A stretch of 64,000 bases of DNA from JACVRN01 sp036389255 (GCA_036389255.1 DASVQI010000024.1:62001-126000); one strand, 5' to 3'. Shown: positions 43,588-52,293, counted from the stretch's first letter. Translations and numbers: made by a program. The notes: a model not told the origin generated them from the sequence alone.

Positions 43588-43645
43588 AGTGCTGAGTGAC
43601 GAGTGACGAGTGGCGAGTTAAAAGCCGTTGCTTGTCACTTGCCAC
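43588..43645. repeat. Heptamer-arm hairpin repeat where nuoI is expected
   Basis: Left arm GAGTGAC-GAGTGAC-GAGTGGC-GAGTTAA, loop AAGC-CGTT-GCTT, short right arm TTGTCACTTGCCACC. Same unit family as 27339-27420. It lies between nuoH and nuoJ. Confidence 0.8.
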
Positions 43646-43655
43646 CGGTTTTCAA

Positions 43656-44699
43656 TTACCACCAGCCGTAAATCGTGCCTACAAACACAACCGTCGCCGT
43701 CAGGAAGATATTCAGGATGGCAACGGGCAACAGGAATTTCCAGCCGAAGTTCATCAACTGGTCGAAGCGAAAGCGCGGCAGCGTGCCGCGCAGCCAGATA
43801 TACAGAAATAGAAAGAAGGAGACTTTAATTAAGAAGTAGAAGATGCCCAAGATAGGGAACTGCGAGACGCCCGGCCCCTGCCAGCCGCCAAGGAAAAGCG
43901 TCGTCGCCAGCATCGAAACCGTGAACATGTTTACGTACTCGGCCATGAAGAAGAGAGCAAACTTCAGCGCGGAGTACTCTGTATGAAAGCCCGCGACCAA
44001 CTCCGTCTCGGCTTCAGGCAGGTCGAAGGGAACGCGGTTTGTCTCAGCGATGGCCGAAATCAGATAGATGATAAAGCCTATAATCTGCGGAAAGATATTC
44101 CAGCGCGGGATGACGTAAAGCCAGTAGCCGCCCTGCTGCTCCACTATGCTGTAGAGGTCGAGCGTGCCGGAAACCAGAATCACGCCAATCAGAGAGAGCC
44201 CCAAGCTTAGCTCGTAAGAGATGAGCTGAGCGGAAGAGCGCAGCCCGCCCATCAAGCTGTACTTGTTGTTGGAAGACCAACCGGCCAGCGCTATGCCGTA
44301 GACGCCGACGGAAGTGATGCCCAGCACGTAGAGGAGCGCTACGTCGAAGCGCGCTATGACGAGGGTGATGTTGCCTATGAACGGCAGATTTATCGCGGGC
44401 CCGAACGGGTAGACAATCATCGGCATGAGCGCCGTGATAATCGCAATCATGGGCGCAAGGAAGTAGACGAACTTGGTAGACTTGTCCGGAACAATCTCTT
44501 CCTTGAGGATGAACTTGAGAAGGTCTGCGAAGGGCTGCATCAGGCCGAAGGGGCCGACGCGGTTCGGCCCCAGCCTTCCCTGAATAAATCCCAGCACGCG
44601 GCGCTCTGCCAGCACCGTGTACGCCACAATCATCAGCACGACCGTAAAGGCTACTGTGATGGCCGTCAGTTGCAAGAATACCTGCCTGATAGTTTCCAT
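43656..44699 (-). CDS. nuoH: NADH-quinone oxidoreductase subunit H
   Basis: 347 residues, eight or nine helices; forms the quinone chamber with NuoB and NuoD. Landmarks: AERRVLGFIQGRLGPNRVGPFGLMQPFADLLKF, SYELSLGLSLIGV, ETNRVPFDLPEAETELVAGFHTEYS (acidic quinone-site loop) and RGTLPRFRFDQLMNFGWK. All conserved acidic residues of the loop appear present. Confidence 0.98.
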   Translation of the reverse strand: METIRQVFLQLTAITVAFTVVLMIVAYTVLAERRVLGFIQGRLGPNRVGPFGLMQPFADLLKFILKEEIVPDKSTKFVYFLAPMIAIITALMPMIVYPFGPAINLPFIGNITLVIARFDVALLYVLGITSVGVYGIALAGWSSNNKYSLMGGLRSSAQLISYELSLGLSLIGVILVSGTLDLYSIVEQQGGYWLYVIPRWNIFPQIIGFIIYLISAIAETNRVPFDLPEAETELVAGFHTEYSALKFALFFMAEYVNMFTVSMLATTLFLGGWQGPGVSQFPILGIFYFLIKVSFFLFLYIWLRGTLPRFRFDQLMNFGWKFLLPVAILNIFLTATVVFVGTIYGWW

Positions 44700-44722
44700 G
44701 ATAACAAATTGGGATTAATGTC

Positions 44723-47017
44723 TTAGTCTCCGGCGGCAACTTCGGTACGGCGCTGCAAACCGGGGTCAACAGTAATCTGGTACAGGGGCGAAATCAGCAC
44801 GCTTGGCGGCTCCGGATTTCCGGCCGCGAGCAGATGAAACTGCGGCGTCTTGCTCGTCAGCGTCCCCAGCTTGAATAGCTCGTGCCCGACGGGCGGCGTC
44901 CCCGTCATCTTTTCAGCCGTCTCGCTCATGGCCTCGACGCTTGCCCGCAAGCGCTCAAGCCCCTCTGACAGGTCTTGCTTCTCTGCAATCGCGTGCTTGG
45001 CTTGAACAGGCTTCGTCTCGTCCTTCAAAAACGGATAGCGCAGCCCCGCGTATGAGGGAACTCGCTCCGCCAACTCCTTGAAGACGGCGCTGGCCGACAT
45101 CTGCCAGCCGAAGTCCGCGCCGAGAGCGTGAGCCAGTTGCGCCGTTATCATCCAATCCTGTTTCGATTGGTGAACGGGCGGGATGCTCTGGCGCAAGCGC
45201 TGCACAAAGCCGCAGTTGTTTGTAAAGGTTCCGTCCGACTCGTAAGCGGAAGCAGCCGGAAGCACAACGTCTGCGAACGCGGTTGTCTCCGTCTCGAAAA
45301 GCTCCTGCACCACCAGAAAATCGAGACGCGAGAGCGCTTCTTCTCGCCCGCTTAGCTGTACGGGGAGGAAGCTGCCCGCTACGTACATGGCGCGAATCGT
45401 TTCTCCGGCACCGTCCAGCATCCCGGCCACACTCATTGAGCCGTCCATCAGCCCCATGTCATGCACGCCTACGCTGTTGTTAAAGAGCGGCAGAGGATGC
45501 AGCAGCACGCGGCGCGACTCCCTGCCGAAGGTGTGCGCCCATTGCGCCAGCGCTCCTTGCGCGTCCGAGCTTAGCTCGCCGCCGAACATCACGACCATGT
45601 CGCCTTCCGTACCCGTGAGCCCTCGCCGCAGCTCTATCAAGTCAATCTCTTCCACGCCGAGCTTGCGCGCGGCCAGAGCGTTCTGCGACTGGTCTGTGAT
45701 GGCCAGCACCGCAGCGTCTTCCGCGCCGGGCCGTATGTGCAGGAACTTTGCGGCCTGCTGCTTCAGGCGAATCTCACGGCTGTTGACGATTAGGAGCTGC
45801 GCGCCGCCGTTTCTGACTGCCTGACGAATCTGTTTGCCCGTCAGGGGCTGTAACTCTTCCGGCTCGCCGCCAATCAGAAGAATCGTCTTCGCGTATCGAA
45901 TGTCTTTCGTGGTGGCTAGCTGGCCACTCAAATTTTTGAAGAAAGGTGTGAGCGAGAAGGCGTCGGTCGCGGTGTAGTTGTCCGTGCCGATGACTTCACG
46001 AGCGAACCTCAACAGGGCGTAATTCGATTCGTTGGAAAGACGAGGGCTTCCCACAACGCCTATGCTCGACGCGCCGTGAGCTTCCTTGACGGCTTGTAGC
46101 TTAGAAGCGACGAATTGAATCGCGTCGTCCCAAGTGGCCGGAACGAGCTTTCCGCCCTTTCGATAACGAATCATGGGCGTGCGCAGCCGCTCTTCGTGAT
46201 TGACGAAGGGATGCGCGAATCGTCCCTTGATGCAGAGGAACTCTCCGTTGTGGCCGTTGACGTAACGGTCGCGCGCGACCACTCGCATCAGTTCGCCGCC
46301 GCGAGAGCCTAGCGACACCTCGCAGCCGTCCGAGCAGAACGTACAGGTCGAGACTTTCTGCTCTAACTCCCACGGCCTGGCCTGATTGCGATAGGTCGCG
46401 TCGAGCAGCGTGCCTGTGGGACAGACCTCTATGCAGTTGCCGCACTGCGAGCAGTTGAGCCAGCCGCCGTAAGTGCCTATGACCGTGTGCGCGCCGCGAC
46501 CTCCGGCCTCAATCGCGTCCTCGCCCATCCACTCATCGCAGACGCGCGTGCATCGCTTGCAGAGGATGCAGCGCTGCGGGTCGTTGGCTACAATCGGAGA
46601 GAGATATTTTTCAGGGTGATAATTCTTTCTTTCGACAAAGCGCTCTTCAAGGTTGCCCCAGTCGAAGGCCATCTCCTGCAACTCGCACTCGCCGCCACGG
46701 TCGCAGACGGGACAATCGAGCGGGTGGTTGGCGAGCAGGAATTCGACCATCGCTCGCTGAGCCTTCTCAATCTCGTCGCTTTCGGTGGTGACGACCATTC
46801 CGTCCGTGCAGGTGATGGTGCAGGAGGTTTGAAGCTTGGGCATCTTCTCTATACGCACAAGACACATGCGGCAGGATGCCTGAAGCGCAAGGTCTGCGTA
46901 ATAGCAGAAGGATGGAATGTTAAAGCCATTCTCGCGGCAGACGTCAATCAGCCGCGCGCCCTTCGCCACCTGAAACTCCTGACTGTTAATCGTGACTTTT
47001 ACTAATTCTGTAGACAT
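44723..47017 (-). CDS. nuoG: NADH-quinone oxidoreductase subunit G
   Basis: 764 residues, close to Thermus Nqo3 length. Iron-sulfur ligands are visible in order: the 2Fe-2S ferredoxin domain (PSFCYYADLALQASCRMCLV, then LQTSC), a His/Cys motif HPLDCPVCDRGGECELQ, two 4Fe-4S CxxCxxC sets (CILCKRCTRVC; CSQCGNCIEVCPTGT) and the extra CTFCSDGC...C cluster (N7 type) found in some bacteria. The rest is a molybdopterin-oxidoreductase-like domain without evident cofactor. Starts 13 bases after nuoF. Confidence 0.97.
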   Translation of the reverse strand: MSTELVKVTINSQEFQVAKGARLIDVCRENGFNIPSFCYYADLALQASCRMCLVRIEKMPKLQTSCTITCTDGMVVTTESDEIEKAQRAMVEFLLANHPLDCPVCDRGGECELQEMAFDWGNLEERFVERKNYHPEKYLSPIVANDPQRCILCKRCTRVCDEWMGEDAIEAGGRGAHTVIGTYGGWLNCSQCGNCIEVCPTGTLLDATYRNQARPWELEQKVSTCTFCSDGCEVSLGSRGGELMRVVARDRYVNGHNGEFLCIKGRFAHPFVNHEERLRTPMIRYRKGGKLVPATWDDAIQFVASKLQAVKEAHGASSIGVVGSPRLSNESNYALLRFAREVIGTDNYTATDAFSLTPFFKNLSGQLATTKDIRYAKTILLIGGEPEELQPLTGKQIRQAVRNGGAQLLIVNSREIRLKQQAAKFLHIRPGAEDAAVLAITDQSQNALAARKLGVEEIDLIELRRGLTGTEGDMVVMFGGELSSDAQGALAQWAHTFGRESRRVLLHPLPLFNNSVGVHDMGLMDGSMSVAGMLDGAGETIRAMYVAGSFLPVQLSGREEALSRLDFLVVQELFETETTAFADVVLPAASAYESDGTFTNNCGFVQRLRQSIPPVHQSKQDWMITAQLAHALGADFGWQMSASAVFKELAERVPSYAGLRYPFLKDETKPVQAKHAIAEKQDLSEGLERLRASVEAMSETAEKMTGTPPVGHELFKLGTLTSKTPQFHLLAAGNPEPPSVLISPLYQITVDPGLQRRTEVAAGD

Positions 47018-47030
47018 AAAAGCGTTTCTG

Positions 47031-48335
47031 TTAAACTGCCACGCCTTCGGGCTCGGTCATACGTGCCAGATGGCGCTTGAAATCTTCCGGGAACTTCTTA
47101 ATCGCAGATTGAATCGGCCAAGAGGCGGCGTCGCCCAGAGGGCAGAAGGATTTTCCTTCTATGTTGTCGCAAATATCTAACAACAGTTGTGCATCTTCAG
47201 GACGGCCCTCGCCCGATGCTATGCGCTTGAAAATCTTGACGAGCCAGTCGGTGCCTTCCCTGCACGGCGTACACCAGCCGCAGGACTCGTGCTTGTAAAA
47301 CTCGGTCAGGTTCTTCGTTGACTCAAAGACATCCACAGTCTCGTCCATGACAATGAAGCCGCCTGAGCCGACCATGGAGCCTGCGGCCACCAGCCCTTCA
47401 TAATCCATGCGCACGTCTTTGCCTATAACGTCTGCTGCGGGCATGATGTAGACGCTTGAGCCGCCGGGAATCACCGCCTTCAGTTTCCTGCCGCCGAGCA
47501 TCCCCTGACAGTCTTCCATGATGAACTTCTCCATGTGGGCATAGCCCATCGGAAGCTCGTACACGCCCGGACGATTCACGTGACCCGACACAGACCAGAG
47601 CTTCGTGCCGCCGCTCTTTTCCGTCCCAAGTTTCTGATAAGCCTCGCCGCCCATCTTAATGATGTCGGGCACGGCCGTCAGCGTCTCGACATTGTTGACG
47701 ACGGTGGGCGCGCCGTATAGACCGGCGACGGCAGGGAAGGGAGGCTTCATGCGCGGGTGGCCGCGAAGACCTTCCAGTGAATTGAGCAGCGCCGTCTCTT
47801 CTCCGCAGATGTAAGCGCCAGCGCCCGTGTGCGTGTAGACCTGACAGGTGAAATCCGTGCCTAGGATTTTCTCTCCGACAAGTCCGGCCTCGCACGCTTC
47901 ACGAATCGCTTCGTCCACGATTTCAATCAGGTAGCGGTACTCGCCGCGCGTGTATATGTAACAGGTCTGTGAGCCCAGAGCGTAAGCGGCTATCAGCATG
48001 CCTTCAATCAGCATGTGCGGGTCGCGCTCCATCAGGTAGCGGTCTTTGAAGGTGCCGGGCTCGGATTCGTCCGCGTTGCAGACTACGTACTTCGGCTTTG
48101 GGTTATCTTTCGGCACGAAGCTCCACTTCATGCCGGTTGGGAACCCCGCGCCGCCTCGTCCACGCAAAGCGGACTTCTTGATTTCGCCAATCACGTCGTC
48201 CGGCGACATGCCGTCCAAGACTTTCTTCAAAGCCTCGTAGCCGCCGTTGGCGCGATACACCTCAAGGCGATGCGAGTTCTCTAAATTTACACGCCGCAAC
48301 TGAAGCGGCTCGCAACCGATGGCACCGATAAACAT
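47031..48335 (-). CDS. nuoF: NADH-quinone oxidoreductase subunit F
   Basis: 434 residues; the NADH- and FMN-binding subunit. GRGGAGFPTGMKWSFVP is the nucleotide loop, AYICGEETALLNSLEG and RGHPRMKPPFPA surround FMN, and the 4Fe-4S ligands are in ESCGWCTPCREG plus a later Cys (GKSFCPLGDAA). N-terminal residues 1-20 are a short extension. Peripheral arm, cytoplasmic. Confidence 0.98.
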   Translation of the reverse strand: MFIGAIGCEPLQLRRVNLENSHRLEVYRANGGYEALKKVLDGMSPDDVIGEIKKSALRGRGGAGFPTGMKWSFVPKDNPKPKYVVCNADESEPGTFKDRYLMERDPHMLIEGMLIAAYALGSQTCYIYTRGEYRYLIEIVDEAIREACEAGLVGEKILGTDFTCQVYTHTGAGAYICGEETALLNSLEGLRGHPRMKPPFPAVAGLYGAPTVVNNVETLTAVPDIIKMGGEAYQKLGTEKSGGTKLWSVSGHVNRPGVYELPMGYAHMEKFIMEDCQGMLGGRKLKAVIPGGSSVYIMPAADVIGKDVRMDYEGLVAAGSMVGSGGFIVMDETVDVFESTKNLTEFYKHESCGWCTPCREGTDWLVKIFKRIASGEGRPEDAQLLLDICDNIEGKSFCPLGDAASWPIQSAIKKFPEDFKRHLARMTEPEGVAV

Positions 48336-48376
48336 AGGGCAAGTCTGGAATCGCTAAGAGAACTTTTCTTCAATCT

Positions 48377-48958
48377 TCAGGCCGAAATCTTCACGCCGAC
48401 CTGCGGCTGGTATTCGCCGCGCTGGCACCTGTCCAAAAGCTCGTCCACCTTTGCTTCCGTCAGGTTCTCGTGATAGTCGAACCCCAACTGAAGCATTGGC
48501 GCTGTCCCGCATGAGCCGAGGCACTCGACAACCGACAAAGAGAAGAGGCCGTCCGGCGTAGTCTCACCCGGCTTGATGCCGAGCCTCTTTGAGCACTGCT
48601 CCGTGATGCGGTCTGCGCCCATTATCTTGCACGAGAGGGTCTTGCAGACCTGTATGTGATAGCGGCCCACGGGCTCCGTGTTAATCATGGAGTAGAAGGT
48701 CGCCACTTCCCAGATGTCCGTGATTCTCACGCCTAAGCGGTCGGCCAGATAAGCCACGCCCGGCGGGTCTAGATAGCCGTTGCGCTCGCGCTGCACTATG
48801 AACATCAGAGGCAGTATGGCCGAGCGCTTTCTCTCAGGCGGATACTTCGCCAGATGACGGTCAATCTCCGCCTCCACCTCGGGCGAGAAGCTGGCCATCT
48901 CCTGCGGGACTTTTGCCTCCTGCGGCAACGGATTGTTTGGCGTAAACTGCGAAGACAT
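48377..48958 (-). CDS. nuoE: NADH-quinone oxidoreductase subunit E
   Basis: 193 residues, thioredoxin-like 2Fe-2S subunit. Cluster ligands: CKTLSC (Cys-x4-Cys) and CLGSC (Cys-x3-Cys). An N-terminal Pro/Gln-rich stretch precedes the helical domain. The start codon abuts a heptamer-arm repeat with no adjacent ribosome-binding site; 41 bases separate it from nuoF. Confidence 0.97.
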   Translation of the reverse strand: MSSQFTPNNPLPQEAKVPQEMASFSPEVEAEIDRHLAKYPPERKRSAILPLMFIVQRERNGYLDPPGVAYLADRLGVRITDIWEVATFYSMINTEPVGRYHIQVCKTLSCKIMGADRITEQCSKRLGIKPGETTPDGLFSLSVVECLGSCGTAPMLQLGFDYHENLTEAKVDELLDRCQRGEYQPQVGVKISA

Positions 48959-48960
48959 AG

Positions 48961-49040
48961 TTTTCAGTTTTAAGCTCTCAGTCCTCAGTTTTTAATCGCC
49001 AGCCTTCTTGCTGAAAACTAAAAATCGAGAGTTGAGAACT
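48961..49040. repeat. Heptamer-arm hairpin repeat between nuoD and nuoE
   Basis: Left arm TTTTCAGTTTTAAGCTCTCA and more; right arm CTGAAAACTAAAAATCGAGA and GTTGAGAACT; loop with CGCCAGCCTTCTTG. More degenerate than the 42432 copy. It overlaps the nuoD stop and ends 2 bases before the nuoE ATG. Confidence 0.82.
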
Positions 49041-50247
49041 ATCTATCAATTTCTCCGAGCACAATGTCGAGCGAGCCAATGATGGCGACTACGTCCGCAA
49101 TCATTTCCCCTTCGGCCATGACGGGCAGGGCCGAGAGGTTTACAAAGCTGGGGCCGCGAACATGCACGCGAGCGGGCTTGGCTCCGCCGTCCGATTTGAT
49201 GTAAACGCCAAGCTCGCCCTTAGAGCCTTCTATGGGGTGATAGACTTCACCGGCCGGGACGTTGAAGCCTTCGGTGATAATCAGGAAGTGATGAATGAGC
49301 GCGTCCATGTGCGTCTTCATAGCTTCGCGCTCGGGCAGCACTACCTTCGGCGCGTCAGCTTTGACAGGGCCGGGACGAAGACGCGCGAGCGCCTGCTCCA
49401 CAATCTTCACAGACTCTCTAAGCTCGCGCATGCGTACCATGTAGCGCGCCCACACATCGCCGCCCGTCTCCACCGGAATCTCGAAGTCGTAAGTCTCGTA
49501 ACCCGTGTAAGGGTTCGTCAAACGCACGTCAATCTTGACGCCGCTCCCGCGCAGGCAGGGGCCGGTCAAGCCCCAGTCAATCGCGTCTTCCGCAGAGATA
49601 TAGCCGACGCCCTTAGTGCGGCTCTGGAAAATCGTGTTGCCGGAAATCAGCGTGTGAAACTCGTCCAGCGCTTTAGGGAAAGCGTCCGTGAACTGCTTGA
49701 CGCGGCGCTCGAACCCTGCGGGCAAGTCCATCATCAGGCCGCCCACGCGAAAGTAGGATGGCGTCAGTCTTCCGCCCGAACAGGCTTCTATGAGATTCAG
49801 AATCTTCTCGCGCTCACGGAAGGCGTAGAAGAAGACGGTCATAGCGCCTATGTCCAGAGCGTGCGTCCCCAACCAGACCATGTGCGAGGCAATACGCTGC
49901 AACTCGCACATCATGACGCGAATCACCTGAGCGCGTTCGGGAATCTCCAGACCCAGCAGCTTCTCAACCGCCATCACGTAGGCCAGATTGTTTCCCAACG
50001 GATTCAGGTAATCCATGCGGTCGGTGATGACTATGCCCTGCTGCCACTTCTTGTACTCGAAGAGCTTCTCCATGCCCGTGTGCAGGTAGCCTATGTCGGG
50101 CGTGGCTCGGACAATCATCTCGCCGTCCAACACCATCTCAAGGCGCAGCACGCCGTGCGTAGACGGGTGCTGCGGCCCGAACGAGATGGTCATCTGCGTA
50201 TCGAGCGGCTGGTCTATTACCTCGTATGGCGGAACAGTGGTGCTCAT
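49039..50247 (-). CDS. nuoD: NADH-quinone oxidoreductase subunit D
   Basis: 402 residues, hydrogenase-large-subunit relative that contributes to quinone binding. ISFGPQHPSTHGVLR (with the quinone-site His), TGMEKLFEYKKWQQGIVITDRMDYL, PLGNNLAYVMAVEKLL and YHPIEGSKGELGVYIKSDG are conserved. nuoC and nuoD are separate genes here, not fused. The start lies 3 bases after a 9-mer hairpin repeat. Confidence 0.98.
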   Translation of the reverse strand: MSTTVPPYEVIDQPLDTQMTISFGPQHPSTHGVLRLEMVLDGEMIVRATPDIGYLHTGMEKLFEYKKWQQGIVITDRMDYLNPLGNNLAYVMAVEKLLGLEIPERAQVIRVMMCELQRIASHMVWLGTHALDIGAMTVFFYAFREREKILNLIEACSGGRLTPSYFRVGGLMMDLPAGFERRVKQFTDAFPKALDEFHTLISGNTIFQSRTKGVGYISAEDAIDWGLTGPCLRGSGVKIDVRLTNPYTGYETYDFEIPVETGGDVWARYMVRMRELRESVKIVEQALARLRPGPVKADAPKVVLPEREAMKTHMDALIHHFLIITEGFNVPAGEVYHPIEGSKGELGVYIKSDGGAKPARVHVRGPSFVNLSALPVMAEGEMIADVVAIIGSLDIVLGEIDR

Positions 50248-50250
50248 ATG

Positions 50251-50343
50251 AAAGTCTGTAGAGTCCGGAGAGTCTGTAGAGTCCGGAGAGTCAAGAAGCG
50301 TTCTTCTCTATAGACTCTCCAGACTCTACAGACTCTCCAGACT
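50251..50343. repeat. 9-mer-arm hairpin repeat between nuoC and nuoD
   Basis: Left arm AGTCTGTAG-AGTCCGGAG-AGTCTGTAG-AGTCCGGAG-AGTC; loop AAGAAGCGTTCTTC; right arm AGACTCTCC-AGACTCTAC-AGACTCTCC-AGACTAC. Same family as 18544-18643. It touches the nuoC stop and ends 3 bases before the nuoD ATG. Confidence 0.9.
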
Positions 50344-50893
50344 ACGTCAAGCTGTACGGCTCGTAGCCGCGCAACGGGAAATCCTTGCGTAGCGCGTGAC
50401 CTTCCCAATCGTCGGGCAGCAGTATGCGCCTCAAGTCCGGGTGGCCCTCGAAGATGACGCCGAACATGTCGAAGGTTTCGCGCTCGTGCCAGTTGGCTGT
50501 CTTCCAGACGGTCACGACCGTCTCCACGCGCGGCTCGTCCTCGCCCAGTAAAACCTTCAGCCGCGCTCGATGATATTTGCTCGTTGAGAACAGGTGATAG
50601 TTGACCTCGAAGCGCGGCTCTTCTTCAGGGCCACGGTCAACGCCGCAGATGTCCACCAGCATGTTGAACTCAAGGCCGGGCGCACTCTTTAGAAAGCTGC
50701 ACGCGGCCCTTATGTGCTCGCGCGGAACAACAACGGTCGTCTCGCCAAAGGCTTCTATGACCTCGGAAATCCATTCGGCGTTCTGACGCTGCAACGCCGC
50801 CACCAGGGGGGACGGCGCTATGTTATTGCTTGGTGTCGGTGCTGCCTCTGCCTGCGTCTCGCTGCCGGCAGGCCGCTCGTTCTCATTTGCCAT
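50342..50893 (-). CDS. nuoC: NADH-quinone oxidoreductase subunit C
   Basis: 183 residues. Conserved LVDICGVDRG, NYHLFSTSKYHRARLKV and WHERETFDMFGVIFEGHPDLRRIL, with a C-terminal DWEGHALRKDFPLRGYE. The N-terminal ~30 residues are a low-complexity extension. ATG 50893 is used; the frame opens at a TTG two codons earlier. Confidence 0.97.
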   Translation of the reverse strand: MANENERPAGSETQAEAAPTPSNNIAPSPLVAALQRQNAEWISEVIEAFGETTVVVPREHIRAACSFLKSAPGLEFNMLVDICGVDRGPEEEPRFEVNYHLFSTSKYHRARLKVLLGEDEPRVETVVTVWKTANWHERETFDMFGVIFEGHPDLRRILLPDDWEGHALRKDFPLRGYEPYSLT

Positions 50894-50897
50894 AATC

Positions 50898-50960
50898 AAA
50901 AGCTGTCAGCCTTCAGCTACCAGCAGAAGGTAAAAGCTGACTGCTGGCGGCTGGTTGCCA
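50898..50960. repeat. Heptamer-arm hairpin repeat between nuoB and nuoC
   Basis: Left arm AGCTGTC-AGCCTTC-AGCTACC-AGCA; loop GAAGGTAAA; right arm AGCTGACTGCTGGCGGCTGG. It fills the spacer from 5 bases after the nuoB stop to 4 bases before the nuoC start. Confidence 0.82.
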
Positions 50961-50965
50961 ATTAC

Positions 50966-51601
50966 TCAGGATGACCTTCTTCTTTCGTGCCGCGAGGCAA
51001 TTGTGTATGGGCGCGACGTTGTCTCTTGCGCCGCAGACTCATTCATGGCCGAGATGCCAGAGCCGGGAAGAGTGCCGGGCGGAACAGCTTCGCGCGCCTC
51101 CTCTACCGGAACGTCCCTGCGGAAGCGAGAGCTTTCGCTCATAACCTTGTCTTGAAGCATCATCACGGCGTGAATCAGCATTTCGGGTCGCGGGGGGCAG
51201 CCCGGAATGTAAACGTCCACGGGCACAATCTTGTCCACACCCTGAACTATCGCGTAGTTGTCGAAGACGCCGCCGGAGGTCGCGCACGCGCCCATGGAGA
51301 TGACCCACTTGGGCTCGGGCATCTGGTCGTAGATGCGCCTCAGCACGGGAGCCATCTTTCTGGAGACGCGACCGGAGACAATCATCACGTCCGCCTGTCG
51401 CGGGCTTGCGCGAAAGACTTCAGAGCCGAAGCGCGCAAGGTCGTTTCGTGAATTGGTGGAAGCCATCATCTCTATGGCGCAGCAGGCCAGACCGAACGTC
51501 GCGGGCCAAAGAGACGATTTACGCGCCCAGTTAATAAGCGAGTCCAGCCGCGTTGTGATGACTTCCGGTAATGCTTCGGCAATTATGTTTTCTAAACCCA
51601 T
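50966..51601 (-). CDS. nuoB: NADH-quinone oxidoreductase subunit B
   Basis: 211 residues; binds the N2 4Fe-4S cluster that reduces quinone. Ligands: tandem cysteines in FGLACCAIEMM, then MGACATSGG and VYIPGCPPRPE. RASPRQADVMIVSG is also conserved. The last ~35 residues (SAMNESAAQETTSRPYTIAS) are a hydrophilic tail beyond the usual end. With NuoI missing from the operon, N2 is the only membrane-proximal cluster encoded here. Confidence 0.98.
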   Translation of the reverse strand: MGLENIIAEALPEVITTRLDSLINWARKSSLWPATFGLACCAIEMMASTNSRNDLARFGSEVFRASPRQADVMIVSGRVSRKMAPVLRRIYDQMPEPKWVISMGACATSGGVFDNYAIVQGVDKIVPVDVYIPGCPPRPEMLIHAVMMLQDKVMSESSRFRRDVPVEEAREAVPPGTLPGSGISAMNESAAQETTSRPYTIASRHERRRSS

Positions 51602-51631
51602 AGCACTTAACTCCGCACTTCAAAAACCGAA

Positions 51632-52111
51632 TCAGGCAGCACGCCTCTTCGTAGACGGCTCTCTGCCTTTCTGCATGTCCGTCAGCGCGCGTGCTTCCGC
51701 TTCCGCCTCACGGCGCGCACGCTCACCCCAATCAAACGCGCCCTTCTTGACCACGTAAATGTAGCCGACCAGCAGCAGCGCCACGAAGAGCATCATCTCT
51801 ACGTAAACCAGATTGCGCATCATGGGGCCTTCGGCGGCCAGTCGCTTGAAGACCACCGCCCAGGGCACAAGAAAGATGACCTCTATGTCGAAGAGTATGA
51901 AGATCATCGCAATCAGGTAGAACTTGACGGAGAAGCGCTCGCGCGCAGAGCCCACAGGGTCTTTGCCGCACTCGTAGGGCATCAGCTTCGTGCGAGTGGA
52001 CTTGCGCTGGCCTACGAGTTGAGACAGCACTATGTTGCCTCCGGCAAAGCCGAGCGCAACTATGAACATCAGCAATATGGGCAAGTACGCTTCTAGCCTG
52101 AACTCCTGCAT
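51632..52111 (-). CDS. nuoA: NADH-quinone oxidoreductase subunit A
   Basis: 159 residues, three helices, first gene of the nuo operon. Landmarks: KLMPYECGKDPVGSARERFSVKFYLIAMIFILFDIEVIFLVPWA, with the conserved Cys loop and acidic residues. The C-terminal basic tail (about 35 residues, REAEAEARALTDMQKG) is longer than usual. A consensus promoter lies about 110 bases upstream. Confidence 0.98.
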   Translation of the reverse strand: MQEFRLEAYLPILLMFIVALGFAGGNIVLSQLVGQRKSTRTKLMPYECGKDPVGSARERFSVKFYLIAMIFILFDIEVIFLVPWAVVFKRLAAEGPMMRNLVYVEMMLFVALLLVGYIYVVKKGAFDWGERARREAEAEARALTDMQKGREPSTKRRAA

Positions 52112-52158
52112 GACGACCTTTCAGCCCTCGCAAGCTACACTTTTAGCCTTTCCGTACT

Positions 52159-52176
52159 CTCTTTCACCTGAAAGAG
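52159..52176 (-). promoter_or_regulatory. Hairpin in the nuo leader
   Basis: CTCTTTC-ACCT-GAAAGAG, perfect 7-bp stem, roughly midway between predicted transcription start and nuoA ATG. Role unknown. Confidence 0.4.
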
Positions 52177-52223
52177 GTCGGTCAAGGCTCTCGTTTAGAG
52201 ATTGAGAATCATGGCACAAGCTC

Positions 52224-52252
52224 ATAGTAGCCCTGTAAAACTCGTGTGTCAA
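52224..52252 (-). promoter_or_regulatory. Consensus promoter of the nuo operon
   Basis: Minus strand TTGACA, a 17-base spacer and TACTAT. Upstream, arms AGCACGCC (52252-52259) and GGCGTGCT (52307-52314) form an inverted repeat that could be a regulator site. Confidence 0.75.
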
Positions 52253-52293
52253 GCACGCCTTAAGCGCTCCTGAAGCCTCCGGCATCAACCGGA

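Noticed and set aside
43579..43655. A hidden short or frameshifted nuoI
   Set aside because: Only 77 bases, filled by a heptamer hairpin; no CxxCxxC codons on either strand.
49162..50313. 383-codon open frame on the plus strand
   Set aside because: Antisense to nuoD; shadow of a strongly conserved gene.
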